Source: Panagrolaimus kolymaensis
Taxonomy: Eukaryota > Nematoda > Chromadorea > Rhabditida > Panagrolaimidae
Direction of reading: 5' to 3'
Assembly (NCBI GenBank): GCA_028622995.1
Contig: JAJQJQ010000037.1
Span: 930,001-994,000, forward strand
DNA: 64,000 nucleotides
Made by a program: the position numbers and the translations under genes. A model generated the notes under the pieces. That model did no database searches and was not told the DNA's origin. It saw only the letters and a program-made list of their open reading frames with translations. Shown one piece after another: positions 12,471 through 24,563 of the stretch (position 1 is the stretch's first letter; the number at the start of each line of letters is the position of its first letter).

Positions 12471-13218
12471 CCTCTGAAAATAAAAATTCTAATTCAAAAC
12501 TTAAAAATTTGAATATTTAATATTGGTTTTTAAATTTCAAAGCCACATAACTCGATTTGAGCCTTATCTTTCACTAAAGAAATATGTTACCGATTTTATA
12601 GGTATTTATGTTATTTATCACTTTTGATGAACAAAATTTTTTTTAAGCTTTCATACTTATGTGCTTGGAATTATTTTTACTTTATCAAAGCATTTTTTGC
12701 TTTAAGTAATAATTTTTGGATGCTTCCAAATCGGCACCATAGGAACCGTTTTGAAAAATATCATTGAAAATGGATATAAAAATGCATAAATAATCATAAA
12801 AATAAAGCACTTTTACTCTGGAATTTTTTTTCTTATTCAAAAAGTTTTAAACTAAATTTTTTTTTTATGGTTGCTTGATGCATCAAATAAATAATTTAAT
12901 TTCTGGTTGAAGGTCTTATTTGGTAGGGAAATCTCTAAGATTACTCAAATATTTTTTAAAAAATATAAGAAAAATATCTGGTTCAAAAAATCCATATGCT
13001 TTATTGAGCTCCGTAACTCAAATCGAGTTTCAGCAATATTTAAGCTTAACACATGTGTTAATAAAAAATGGTTCATCGATTTGAGAGTTCACCTGCAGCG
13101 AATACAAAATCCTGTTGGGAATAATTTTAATATATTTAATAATGAATATTTAAAACAAAAAATCAATATCTCCAATTCAAGCCGTAATTCAAAACGAGAT
13201 TCACTAATGTCCATCCTC

Positions 13219-13402
13219 TATGCTTGCTTGATGCTTGAGTTAATTAAAAAAAAGTTTAATCGATTTGAGAGTTCACCTGCAGCGAATACAAAATCCTGTT
13301 GGGAATAATTTTAATATATTTAATAATGAATATTTAAAACAAAAAATCAATATCTCCAATTCAAGCCGTAATTCAAAACGAGATTCACTAATGTCCATCC
13401 TC
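13219..13402 (+). repeat. Monomer B, exemplar copy (184 bp)
   Basis: Monomer B runs from tatgcttgcttgatgcttg to gtccatcctc. Bases 1-70 are the B head, with TTAATTAA, ATCGAT and CTGCAG palindromes. Bases 71-184 are the tail shared with A. The A and B heads are alignable but clearly diverged; B is longer by 5 bp in total. Subtypes: N (gtttaatcgattt, this copy), H (gtttcatcgattt), I (aatcgaattgag), and a tail variant G (aataaatatggaaaac). G is found only in B monomers immediately before an A. There are 114 full copies in the window. Confidence 0.95.
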
Positions 13403-14312
13403 TATGCTTGCTTGATGCTTGAGTTAATTAAAAAAAAGTTTAATCGATTTGAGAGTTCACCTGCAGCGAATACAAAATCCTGTTGGGAATAATTTTAATA
13501 TATTTAATAATAAATATGGAAAACAAAAAATCAATATCTCCAATTCAAGCCGTAATTCAAAACGAGATTCACTAATGTCCATCCTCAATGCTTGATGAAA
13601 GGGTTCAAAAATAAAAGTTCATTGATTGAGGTACTTCCCGTGCATGCGATTCAAAATCCCGTTGGGAATAATTTTAATATATTTAATAATGAAAATTTAA
13701 AACAAAAAATCAATATCTCCAATTCAAGCCGTAATTCAAAACGAGATTCACTAATGTCCATCCTCTATGCTTGCTTGATGCTTGAGTTAATTAAAAAAAA
13801 GTTTCATCGATTTGAGAGTTCACCTGCAGCGAATACAAAATCCTGTTGGGAATAATTTTAATATATTTAATAATGAATATTTAAAACAAAAAATCAATAT
13901 CTCCAATTCAAGCCGTAATTCAAAACGAGATTCACTAATGTCCATCCTCAATGCTTGATGAAAGGGTTCAAAAATAAAAGTTCATTGATTGAGGTACTTC
14001 CCGTGCATGCGATTCAAAATCCCGTTGGGAATAATTTTAATATATTTAATAATAAATATTTAAAACAAAAAATCAATATCTCCAATTCAAGCCGTAATTC
14101 AAAACGAGATTCACTAATGTCCATCCTCTATGCTTGCTTGATGCTTGAGTTAATTAAAAAAAAGTTTCATCGATTTGAGAGTTCACCTGCAGCGAATACA
14201 AAATCCTGTTGGGAATAATTTTAATATATTTAATAATAAATATGGAAAACAAAAAATCAATATCTCCAATTCAAGCCGTAATTCAAAACGAGATTCACTA
14301 ATGTCCATCCTC

Positions 14313-14491
14313 AATGCTTGATGAAAGGGTTCAAAAATAAAAGTTCATTGATTGAGGTACTTCCCGTGCATGCGATTCAAAATCCCGTTGGGAATAATTT
14401 TAATATATTTAATAATGAATATTTAAAACAAAAAATCAATATCTCCAATTCAAGCCGTAATTCAAAACGAGATTCACTAATGTCCATCCTC
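14313..14491 (+). repeat. Monomer A, exemplar copy (179 bp)
   Basis: Monomer A runs from aatgcttgatgaaagg to gtccatcctc. Bases 1-65 are the A head, which contains cccgtgcatgcg at 51-62 (an SphI-type GCATGC palindrome and two CpGs). Bases 66-179 are the tail shared with B. The tail starts caaaatcccgttggg in A, against caaaatcctgttggg in B. Subtypes are defined about 100 bp in: taatgaatattta (EY, this copy), taatgaaaattta (EN) and taataaatattta (KY). There are 76 full copies in the window. Because 179 is not a multiple of three, any reading frame shifts from copy to copy, which argues against coding. Confidence 0.95.
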
Positions 14492-15530
14492 AATGCTTGA
14501 TGAAAGGGTTCAAAAATAAAAGTTCATTGATTGAGGTACTTCCCGTGCATGCGATTCAAAATCCCGTTGGGAATAATTTTAATATATTTAATAATGAAAA
14601 TTTAAAACAAAAAATCAATATCTCCAATTCAAGCCGTAATTCAAAACGAGATTCACTAATGTCCATCCTCTATGCTTGCTTGATGCTTGAGTTAATTAAA
14701 AAAAAGTTTAATCGATTTGAGAGTTCACCTGCAGCGAATACAAAATCCTGTTGGGAATAATTTTAATATATTTAATAATGAATATTTAAAACAAAAAATC
14801 AATATCTCCAATTCAAGCCGTAATTCAAAACGAGATTCACTAATGTCCATCCTCTATGCTTGCTTGATGCTTGAGTTAATTAAAAAAAAGTTTAATCGAT
14901 TTGAGAGTTCACCTGCAGCGAATACAAAATCCTGTTGGGAATAATTTTAATATATTTAATAATGAATATTTAAAACAAAAAATCAATATCTCCAATTCAA
15001 GCCGTAATTCAAAACGAGATTCACTAATGTCCATCCTCTATGCTTGCTTGATGCTTGAGTTAATTAAAAAAAAGTTTAATCGATTTGAGAGTTCACCTGC
15101 AGCGAATACAAAATCCTGTTGGGAATAATTTTAATATATTTAATAATGAATATTTAAAACAAAAAATCAATATCTCCAATTCAAGCCGTAATTCAAAACG
15201 AGATTCACTAATGTCCATCCTCTATGCTTGCTTGATGCTTGAGTTAATTAAAAAAAAGTTTAATCGATTTGAGAGTTCACCTGCAGCGAATACAAAATCC
15301 TGTTGGGAATAATTTTAATATATTTAATAATAAATATGGAAAACAAAAAATCAATATCTCCAATTCAAGCCGTAATTCAAAACGAGATTCACTAATGTCC
15401 ATCCTCAATGCTTGATGAAAGGGTTCAAAAATAAAAGTTCATTGATTGAGGTACTTCCCGTGCATGCGATTCAAAATCCCGTTGGGAATAATTTTAATAT
15501 ATTTAATAATAAATATTGAAAACAAAAAAA

Positions 15531-18227
15531 CCTCTGAAAAAAAAAATTCTAATTCAAAACTTAAAAATTTGAATATTTAATATTGGTTTTTAAATTTCAA
15601 AGCCACATAACTCGATTTGAGCCTTATCTTTCACTAAAGAAATATGTTACCGATTTTATAGGTATTTATGTTATTTATCACTTTTGATGAACAAAATTTT
15701 TTTTAAGCTTTCATACTTATGTGCTTGGAATTATTTTTACTTTATCAAAGCATTTTTTGCTTTAAGTAATAATTTTTGGATGCTTCCAAATCGGCACCAT
15801 AGGAACCGTTTTGAAAAATATCATTGAAAATGGATATAAAAATGCATAAATAATCATAAAAATAAAGCACTTTTACTCTGGAATTTTTTTTCTTATTCAA
15901 AAAGTTTTAAACTAAATTTTTTTTTTATGGTTGCTTGATGCATCAAATAAATAATTTAATTTCTGGTTGAAGGTCTTATTTGGTAGGGAAATCTCTAAGA
16001 TTACTCAAATATTTTTTAAAAAATATAAGAAAAATATCTGGTTCAAAAAATCCATATGCTTTATTGAGCTCCGTAACTCAAATCGAGTTTCAGCAATATT
16101 TAAGCTTAACACATGTGTTAATAAAAAATGGTTCATCGATTTGAGAGTTCACCTGCAGCGAATACAAAATCCTGTTGGGAATAATTTTAATATATTTAAT
16201 AATGAATATTTAAAACAAAAAATCAATATCTCCAATTCAAGCCGTAATTCAAAACGAGATTCACTAATGTCCATCCTCTATGCTTGCTTGATGCTTGAGT
16301 TAATTAAAAAAAAGTTTAATCGATTTGAGAGTTCACCTGCAGCGAATACAAAATCCTGTTGGGAATAATTTTAATATATTTAATAATGAATATTTAAAAC
16401 AAAAAATCAATATCTCCAATTCAAGCCGTAATTCAAAACGAGATTCACTAATGTCCATCCTCTATGCTTGCTTGATGCTTGAGTTAATTAAAAAAAAGTT
16501 TAATCGATTTGAGAGTTCACCTGCAGCGAATACAAAATCCTGTTGGGAATAATTTTAATATATTTAATAATAAATATGGAAAACAAAAAATCAATATCTC
16601 CAATTCAAGCCGTAATTCAAAACGAGATTCACTAATGTCCATCCTCAATGCTTGATGAAAGGGTTCAAAAATAAAAGTTCATTGATTGAGGTACTTCCCG
16701 TGCATGCGATTCAAAATCCCGTTGGGAATAATTTTAATATATTTAATAATGAAAATTTAAAACAAAAAATCAATATCTCCAATTCAAGCCGTAATTCAAA
16801 ACGAGATTCACTAATGTCCATCCTCTATGCTTGCTTGATGCTTGAGTTAATTAAAAAAAAGTTTCATCGATTTGAGAGTTCACCTGCAGCGAATACAAAA
16901 TCCTGTTGGGAATAATTTTAATATATTTAATAATGAATATTTAAAACAAAAAATCAATATCTCCAATTCAAGCCGTAATTCAAAACGAGATTCACTAATG
17001 TCCATCCTCAATGCTTGATGAAAGGGTTCAAAAATAAAAGTTCATTGATTGAGGTACTTCCCGTGCATGCGATTCAAAATCCCGTTGGGAATAATTTTAA
17101 TATATTTAATAATAAATATTTAAAACAAAAAATCAATATCTCCAATTCAAGCCGTAATTCAAAACGAGATTCACTAATGTCCATCCTCTATGCTTGCTTG
17201 ATGCTTGAGTTAATTAAAAAAAAGTTTCATCGATTTGAGAGTTCACCTGCAGCGAATACAAAATCCTGTTGGGAATAATTTTAATATATTTAATAATAAA
17301 TATGGAAAACAAAAAATCAATATCTCCAATTCAAGCCGTAATTCAAAACGAGATTCACTAATGTCCATCCTCAATGCTTGATGAAAGGGTTCAAAAATAA
17401 AAGTTCATTGATTGAGGTACTTCCCGTGCATGCGATTCAAAATCCCGTTGGGAATAATTTTAATATATTTAATAATGAATATTTAAAACAAAAAATCAAT
17501 ATCTCCAATTCAAGCCGTAATTCAAAACGAGATTCACTAATGTCCATCCTCAATGCTTGATGAAAGGGTTCAAAAATAAAAGTTCATTGATTGAGGTACT
17601 TCCCGTGCATGCGATTCAAAATCCCGTTGGGAATAATTTTAATATATTTAATAATGAAAATTTAAAACAAAAAATCAATATCTCCAATTCAAGCCGTAAT
17701 TCAAAACGAGATTCACTAATGTCCATCCTCTATGCTTGCTTGATGCTTGAGTTAATTAAAAAAAAGTTTAATCGATTTGAGAGTTCACCTGCAGCGAATA
17801 CAAAATCCTGTTGGGAATAATTTTAATATATTTAATAATGAATATTTAAAACAAAAAATCAATATCTCCAATTCAAGCCGTAATTCAAAACGAGATTCAC
17901 TAATGTCCATCCTCTATGCTTGCTTGATGCTTGAGTTAATTAAAAAAAAGTTTAATCGATTTGAGAGTTCACCTGCAGCGAATACAAAATCCTGTTGGGA
18001 ATAATTTTAATATATTTAATAATGAATATTTAAAACAAAAAATCAATATCTCCAATTCAAGCCGTAATTCAAAACGAGATTCACTAATGTCCATCCTCTA
18101 TGCTTGCTTGATGCTTGAGTTAATTAAAAAAAAGTTTAATCGATTTGAGAGTTCACCTGCAGCGAATACAAAATCCCGTTGGGAATAATTTTAATATATT
18201 TAATAATAAATATTGAAAACAAAAAAA
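15531..18227 (+). repeat. 2697-bp block ending in a B/A hybrid
   Basis: C core 15531-16131 (AAG). Full monomers: B 16279, B 16463 (G), A 16647 (EN), B 16826 (H), A 17010 (KY), B 17189 (H, G), A 17373 (EY), A 17552 (EN), B 17731, B 17915. The last element, 18099-18227, starts as B and finishes as the C-entry part of A. The order is that of 12471-15530 with exactly 363 bp (one A plus one B) removed, as expected from unequal crossing-over. Confidence 0.92.
18099..18227 (+). repeat. Hybrid B/A monomer leading into C
   Basis: The head is B (cctgcagcgaatac at about 18156-18169), but the tail has the A-specific cccgttggg (diagnostic C at 18177) and then the C-entry sequence taataaatattgaaaac. The switch lies between 18170 and 18177, at the head/tail boundary. 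It is the only C core in the window entered from a B head. Confidence 0.9.
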
Positions 18228-21200
18228 CCTCTGAAAAAAAAAATTCTAATTCAAAACTTAAAAATTTGAATATTTAATATTGGTTTTTAAATTTCAAAGC
18301 CACATAACTCGATTTGAGCCTTATCTTTCACTAAAGAAATATGTTACCGATTTTATAGGTATTTATGTTATTTATCACTTTTGATGAACAAAATTTTTTT
18401 TAAGCTTTCATACTTATGTGCTTGGAATTATTTTTACTTTATCAAAGCATTTTTTGCTTTAAGTAATAATTTTTGGATGCTTCCAAATCGGCACCATAGG
18501 AACCGTTTTGAAAAATATCATTGAAAATGGATATAAAAATGCATAAATAATCATAAAAATAAAGCACTTTTACTCTGGAATTTTTTTTCTTATTCAAAAA
18601 GTTTTAAACTAAATTTTTTTTTTATGGTTGCTTGATGCATCAAATAAATAATTTAATTTCTGGTTGAAGGTCTTATTTGGTAGGGAAATCTCTAAGATTA
18701 CTCAAATATTTTTTAAAAAATATAAGAAAAATATCTGGTTCAAAAAATCCATATGCTTTATTGAGCTCCGTAACTCAAATCGAGTTTCAGCAATATTTAA
18801 GCTTAACACATGTGTTAATAAAAAATGGTTCATCGATTTGAGAGTTCACCTGCAGCGAATACAAAATCCTGTTGGGAATAATTTTAATATATTTAATAAT
18901 GAATATTTAAAACAAAAAATCAATATCTCCAATTCAAGCCGTAATTCAAAACGAGATTCACTAATGTCCATCCTCTATGCTTGCTTGATGCTTGAGTTAA
19001 TTAAAAAAAAGTTTAATCGATTTGAGAGTTCACCTGCAGCGAATACAAAATCCTGTTGGGAATAATTTTAATATATTTAATAATGAATATTTAAAACAAA
19101 AAATCAATATCTCCAATTCAAGCCGTAATTCAAAACGAGATTCACTAATGTCCATCCTCAATGCTTGATGAAAGGGTTCAAAAATAAAAGTTCATTGATT
19201 GAGGTACTTCCCGTGCATGCGATTCAAAATCCCGTTGGGAATAATTTAAATATATTTAATAATAAATATTGAAAACAAAAAAACCTCTGAAAAAAAAAAT
19301 TCTAATTCAAAACTTAAAAATTTGAATATTTAATATTGGTTTTTAAATTTCAAAGCCACATAACTCGATTTGAGCCTTATCTTTCACTAAAGAAATATGT
19401 TACCGATTTTATAGGTATTTATGTTATTTATCACTTTTGATGAACAAAATTTTTTTTAAGCTTTCATACTTATGTGCTTGGAATTATTTTTACTTTATCA
19501 AAGCATTTTTTGCTTTAAGTAATAATTTTTGGATGCTTCCAAATCGGCACCATAGGAACCGTTTTGAAAAATATCATTGAAAATGGATATAAAAATGCAT
19601 AAATAATCATAAAAATAAAGCACTTTTACTCTGGAATTTTTTTTCTTATTCAAAAAGTTTTAAACTAAATTTTTTTTTTATGGTTGCTTGATGCATCAAA
19701 TAAATAATTTAATTTCTGGTTGAAGGTCTTATTTGGTAGGGAAATCTCTAAGATTACTCAAATATTTTTTAAAAAATATAAGAAAAATATCTGGTTCAAA
19801 AAATCCATATGCTTTATTGAGCTCCGTAACTCAAATCGAGTTTCAGCAATATTTAAGCTTAACACATGTGTTAATAAAAAATGGTTCATCGATTTGAGAG
19901 TTCACCTGCAGCGAATACAAAATCCTGTTGGGAATAATTTTAATATATTTAATAATGAATATTTAAAACAAAAAATCAATATCTCCAATTCAAGCCGTAA
20001 TTCAAAACGAGATTCACTAATGTCCATCCTCTATGCTTGCTTGATGCTTGAGTTAATTAAAAAAAAGTTTAATCGATTTGAGAGTTCACCTGCAGCGAAT
20101 ACAAAATCCTGTTGGGAATAATTTTAATATATTTAATAATGAATATTTAAAACAAAAAATCAATATCTCCAATTCAAGCCGTAATTCAAAACGAGATTCA
20201 CTAATGTCCATCCTCAATGCTTGATGAAAGGGTTCAAAAATAAAAGTTCATTGATTGAGGTACTTCCCGTGCATGCGATTCAAAATCCCGTTGGGAATAA
20301 TTTAAATATATTTAATAATAAATATTGAAAACAAAAAAACCTCTGAAAAAAAAAATTCTAATTCAAAACTTAAAAATTTGAATATTTAATATTGGTTTTT
20401 AAATTTCAAAGCCACATAACTCGATTTGAGCCTTATCTTTCACTAAAGAAATATGTTACCGATTTTATAGGTATTTATGTTATTTATCACTTTTGATGAA
20501 CAAAATTTTTTTTAAGCTTTCATACTTATGTGCTTGGAATTATTTTTACTTTATCAAAGCATTTTTTGCTTTAAGTAATAATTTTTGGATGCTTCCAAAT
20601 CGGCACCATAGGAACCGTTTTGAAAAATATCATTGAAAATGGATATAAAAATGCATAAATAATCATAAAAATAAAGCACTTTTACTCTGGAATTTTTTTT
20701 CTTATTCAAAAAGTTTTAAACTAAATTTTTTTTTTATGGTTGCTTGATGCATCAAATAAATAATTTAATTTCTGGTTGAAGGTCTTATTTGGTAGGGAAA
20801 TCTCTAAGATTACTCAAATATTTTTTAAAAAATATAAGAAAAATATCTGGTTCAAAAAATCCATATGCTTTATTGAGCTCCGTAACTCAAATCGAGTTTC
20901 AGCAATATTTAAGCTTAACACATGTGTTAATAAAAAATGGTTCATCGATTTGAGAGTTCACCTGCAGCGAATACAAAATCCTGTTGGGAATAATTTTAAT
21001 ATATTTAATAATGAATATTTAAAACAAAAAATCAATATCTCCAATTCAAGCCGTAATTCAAAACGAGATTCACTAATGTCCATCCTCTATGCTTGCTTGA
21101 TGCTTGAGTTAATTAAAAAAAAGTTTAATCGATTTGAGAGTTCACCTGCAGCGAATACAAAATCCTGTTGGGAATAATTTTAATATATTTAATAATGAAT

Positions 21201-22451
21201 ATTTAAAACAAAAAATCAATATCTCCAATTCAAGCCGTAATTCAAAACGAGATTCACTAATGTCCATCCTCAATGCTTGATGAAAGGGTTCAAAAATAAA
21301 AGTTCATTGATTGAGGTACTTCCCGTGCATGCGATTCAAAATCCCGTTGGGAATAATTTAAATATATTTAATAATAAATATTGAAAACAAAAAAACCTCT
21401 GAAAAAAAAAATTCTAATTCAAAACTTAAAAATTTGAATATTTAATATTGGTTTTTAAATTTCAAAGCCACATAACTCGATTTGAGCCTTATCTTTCACT
21501 AAAGAAATATGTTACCGATTTTATAGGTATTTATGTTATTTATCACTTTTGATGAACAAAATTTTTTTTAAGCTTTCATACTTATGTGCTTGGAATTATT
21601 TTTACTTTATCAAAGCATTTTTTGCTTTAAGTAATAATTTTTGGATGCTTCCAAATCGGCACCATAGGAACCGTTTTGAAAAATATCATTGAAAATGGAT
21701 ATAAAAATGCATAAATAATCATAAAAATAAAGCACTTTTACTCTGGAATTTTTTTTCTTATTCAAAAAGTTTTAAACTAAATTTTTTTTTTATGGTTGCT
21801 TGATGCATCAAATAAATAATTTAATTTCTGGTTGAAGGTCTTATTTGGTAGGGAAATCTCTAAAATTACTCAAATATTTTTTAAAAAATATAAGAAAAAT
21901 ATCTGGTTCAAAAAATCCATATGCTTTATTGAGCTCCGTAACTCAAATCGAGTTTCAGCAATATTTAAGCTTAACACATGTGTTAATAAAAAATGGTTCA
22001 TCGATTTGAGAGTTCACCTGCAGCGAATACAAAATCCTGTTGGGAATAATTTTAATATATTTAATAATGAATATTTAAAACAAAAAATCAATATCTCCAA
22101 TTCAAGCCGTAATTCAAAACGAGATTCACTAATGTCCATCCTCTATGCTTGCTTGATGCTTGAGTTAATTAAAAAAAAGTTTAATCGATTTGAGAGTTCA
22201 CCTGCAGCGAATACAAAATCCTGTTGGGAATAATTTTAATATATTTAATAATGAATATTTAAAACAAAAAATCAATATCTCCAATTCAAGCCGTAATTCA
22301 AAACGAGATTCACTAATGTCCATCCTCAATGCTTGATGAAAGGGTTCAAAAATAAAAGTTCATTGATTGAGGTACTTCCCGTGCATGCGATTCAAAATCC
22401 CGTTGGGAATAATTTTAATATATTTAATAATAAATATTGAAAACAAAAAAA
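18228..22451 (+). repeat. Four 1056-bp HORs
   Basis: The units are 18228-19283, 19284-20339, 20340-21395 and 21396-22451. The first three have C-AAG and the fourth C-AAA. The partial A of the first three shares a private T to A change (ataatttaaa instead of ataattttaa) at 19248, 20304 and 21360, spaced exactly 1056 bp. This marks them as one recent tandem amplification. Confidence 0.93.
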
Positions 22452-23691
22452 CCTCTGAAAAAAAAAATTCTAATTCAAAACTTAAAAATTTGAATATTTA
22501 ATATTGGTTTTTAAATTTCAAAGCCACATAACTCGATTTGAGCCTTATCTTTCACTAAAGAAATATGTTACCGATTTTATAGGTATTTATGTTATTTATC
22601 ACTTTTGATGAACAAAATTTTTTTTAAGCTTTCATACTTATGTGCTTGGAATTATTTTTACTTTATCAAAGCATTTTTTGCTTTAAGTAATAATTTTTGG
22701 ATGCTTCCAAATCGGCACCATAGGAACCGTTTTGAAAAATATCATTGAAAATGGATATAAAAATGCATAAATAATCATAAAAATAAAGCACTTTTACTCT
22801 GGAATTTTTTTTCTTATTCAAAAAGTTTTAAACTAAATTTTTTTTTTATGGTTGCTTGATGCATCAAATAAATAATTTAATTTCTGGTTGAAGGTCTTAT
22901 TTGGTAGGGAAATCTCTAAGATTACTCAAATATTTTTTAAAAAATATAAGAAAAATATCTGGTTCAAAAAATCCATATGCTTTATTGAGCTCCGTAACTC
23001 AAATCGAGTTTCAGCAATATTTAAGCTTAACACATGTGTTAATAAAAAATGGTTCATCGATTTGAGAGTTCACCTGCAGCGAATACAAAATCCTGTTGGG
23101 AATAATTTTAATATATTTAATAATGAATATTTAAAACAAAAAATCAATATCTCCAATTCAAGCCGTAATTCAAAACGAGATTCACTAATGTCCATCCTCT
23201 ATGCTTGCTTGATGCTTGAGTTAATTAAAAAAAAGTTTAATCGATTTGAGAGTTCACCTGCAGCGAATACAAAATCCTGTTGGGAATAATTTTAATATAT
23301 TTAATAATGAATATTTAAAACAAAAAATCAATATCTCCAATTCAAGCCGTAATTCAAAACGAGATTCACTAATGTCCATCCTCTATGCTTGCTTGATGCT
23401 TGAGTTAATTAAAAAAAAGTTTAATCGATTTGAGAGTTCACCTGCAGCGAATACAAAATCCTGTTGGGAATAATTTTAATATATTTAATAATGAATATTT
23501 AAAACAAAAAATCAATATCTCCAATTCAAGCCGTAATTCAAAACGAGATTCACTAATGTCCATCCTCAATGCTTGATGAAAGGGTTCAAAAATAAAAGTT
23601 CATTGATTGAGGTACTTCCCGTGCATGCGATTCAAAATCCCGTTGGGAATAATTTTAATATATTTAATAATAAATATTGAAAACAAAAAAA
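22452..23691 (+). repeat. 1240-bp HOR (C + B + B + A)
   Basis: C core 22452-23052 (AAG), partial B, two full B monomers (N type) and partial A. It is 184 bp longer than the 1056-bp unit, so exactly one extra B has been gained. Confidence 0.92.
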
Positions 23692-24563
23692 CCTCTGAAA
23701 AAAAAAATTCTAATTCAAAACTTAAAAATTTGAATATTTAATATTGGTTTTTAAATTTCAAAGCCACATAACTCGATTTGAGCCTTATCTTTCACTAAAG
23801 AAATATGTTACCGATTTTATAGGTATTTATGTTATTTATCACTTTTGATGAACAAAATTTTTTTTAAGCTTTCATACTTATGTGCTTGGAATTATTTTTA
23901 CTTTATCAAAGCATTTTTTGCTTTAAGTAATAATTTTTGGATGCTTCCAAATCGGCACCATAGGAACCGTTTTGAAAAATATCATTGAAAATGGATATAA
24001 AAATGCATAAATAATCATAAAAATAAAGCACTTTTACTCTGGAATTTTTTTTCTTATTCAAAAAGTTTTAAACTAAATTTTTTTTTTATGGTTGCTTGAT
24101 GCATCAAATAAATAATTTAATTTCTGGTTGAAGGTCTTATTTGGTAGGGAAATCTCTAAAATTACTCAAATATTTTTTAAAAAATATAAGAAAAATATCT
24201 GGTTCAAAAAATCCATATGCTTTATTGAGCTCCGTAACTCAAATCGAGTTTCAGCAATATTTAAGCTTAACACATGTGTTAATAAAAAATGGTTCATCGA
24301 TTTGAGAGTTCACCTGCAGCGAATACAAAATCCTGTTGGGAATAATTTTAATATATTTAATAATGAATATTTAAAACAAAAAATCAATATCTCCAATTCA
24401 AGCCGTAATTCAAAACGAGATTCACTAATGTCCATCCTCAATGCTTGATGAAAGGGTTCAAAAATAAAAGTTCATTGATTGAGGTACTTCCCGTGCATGC
24501 GATTCAAAATCCCGTTGGGAATAATTTTAATATATTTAATAATAAATATTGAAAACAAAAAAA
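23692..24563 (+). repeat. 872-bp HOR
   Basis: C core 23692-24292 (AAA), partial B and partial A, with no full monomer. It is a single short unit between longer ones. Confidence 0.92.

Larger units (their letters stand above)
12471..15530 (+). repeat. 3060-bp block, second arrangement
   Basis: C core 12471-13071 (AAG, private A to T at 12481), then partial B. Full monomers: B 13219, B 13403 (G), A 13587 (EN), B 13766 (H), A 13950 (KY), B 14129 (H, G), A 14313 (EY), A 14492 (EN), B 14671, B 14855, B 15039, B 15223 (G), and partial A 15407-15530. The monomer counts and length equal those of 8539-11598, but from the third A onward the order is A-A-B-B-B-B instead of A-B-B-A-B-B. Confidence 0.92.

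Noticed and set aside
14363..14378. A true CENP-B box in monomer A
   Set aside because: The spacing is six instead of seven bases, the first half is ATCG rather than TTCG and the central A is not in place. It is kept only as a low-interest resemblance.
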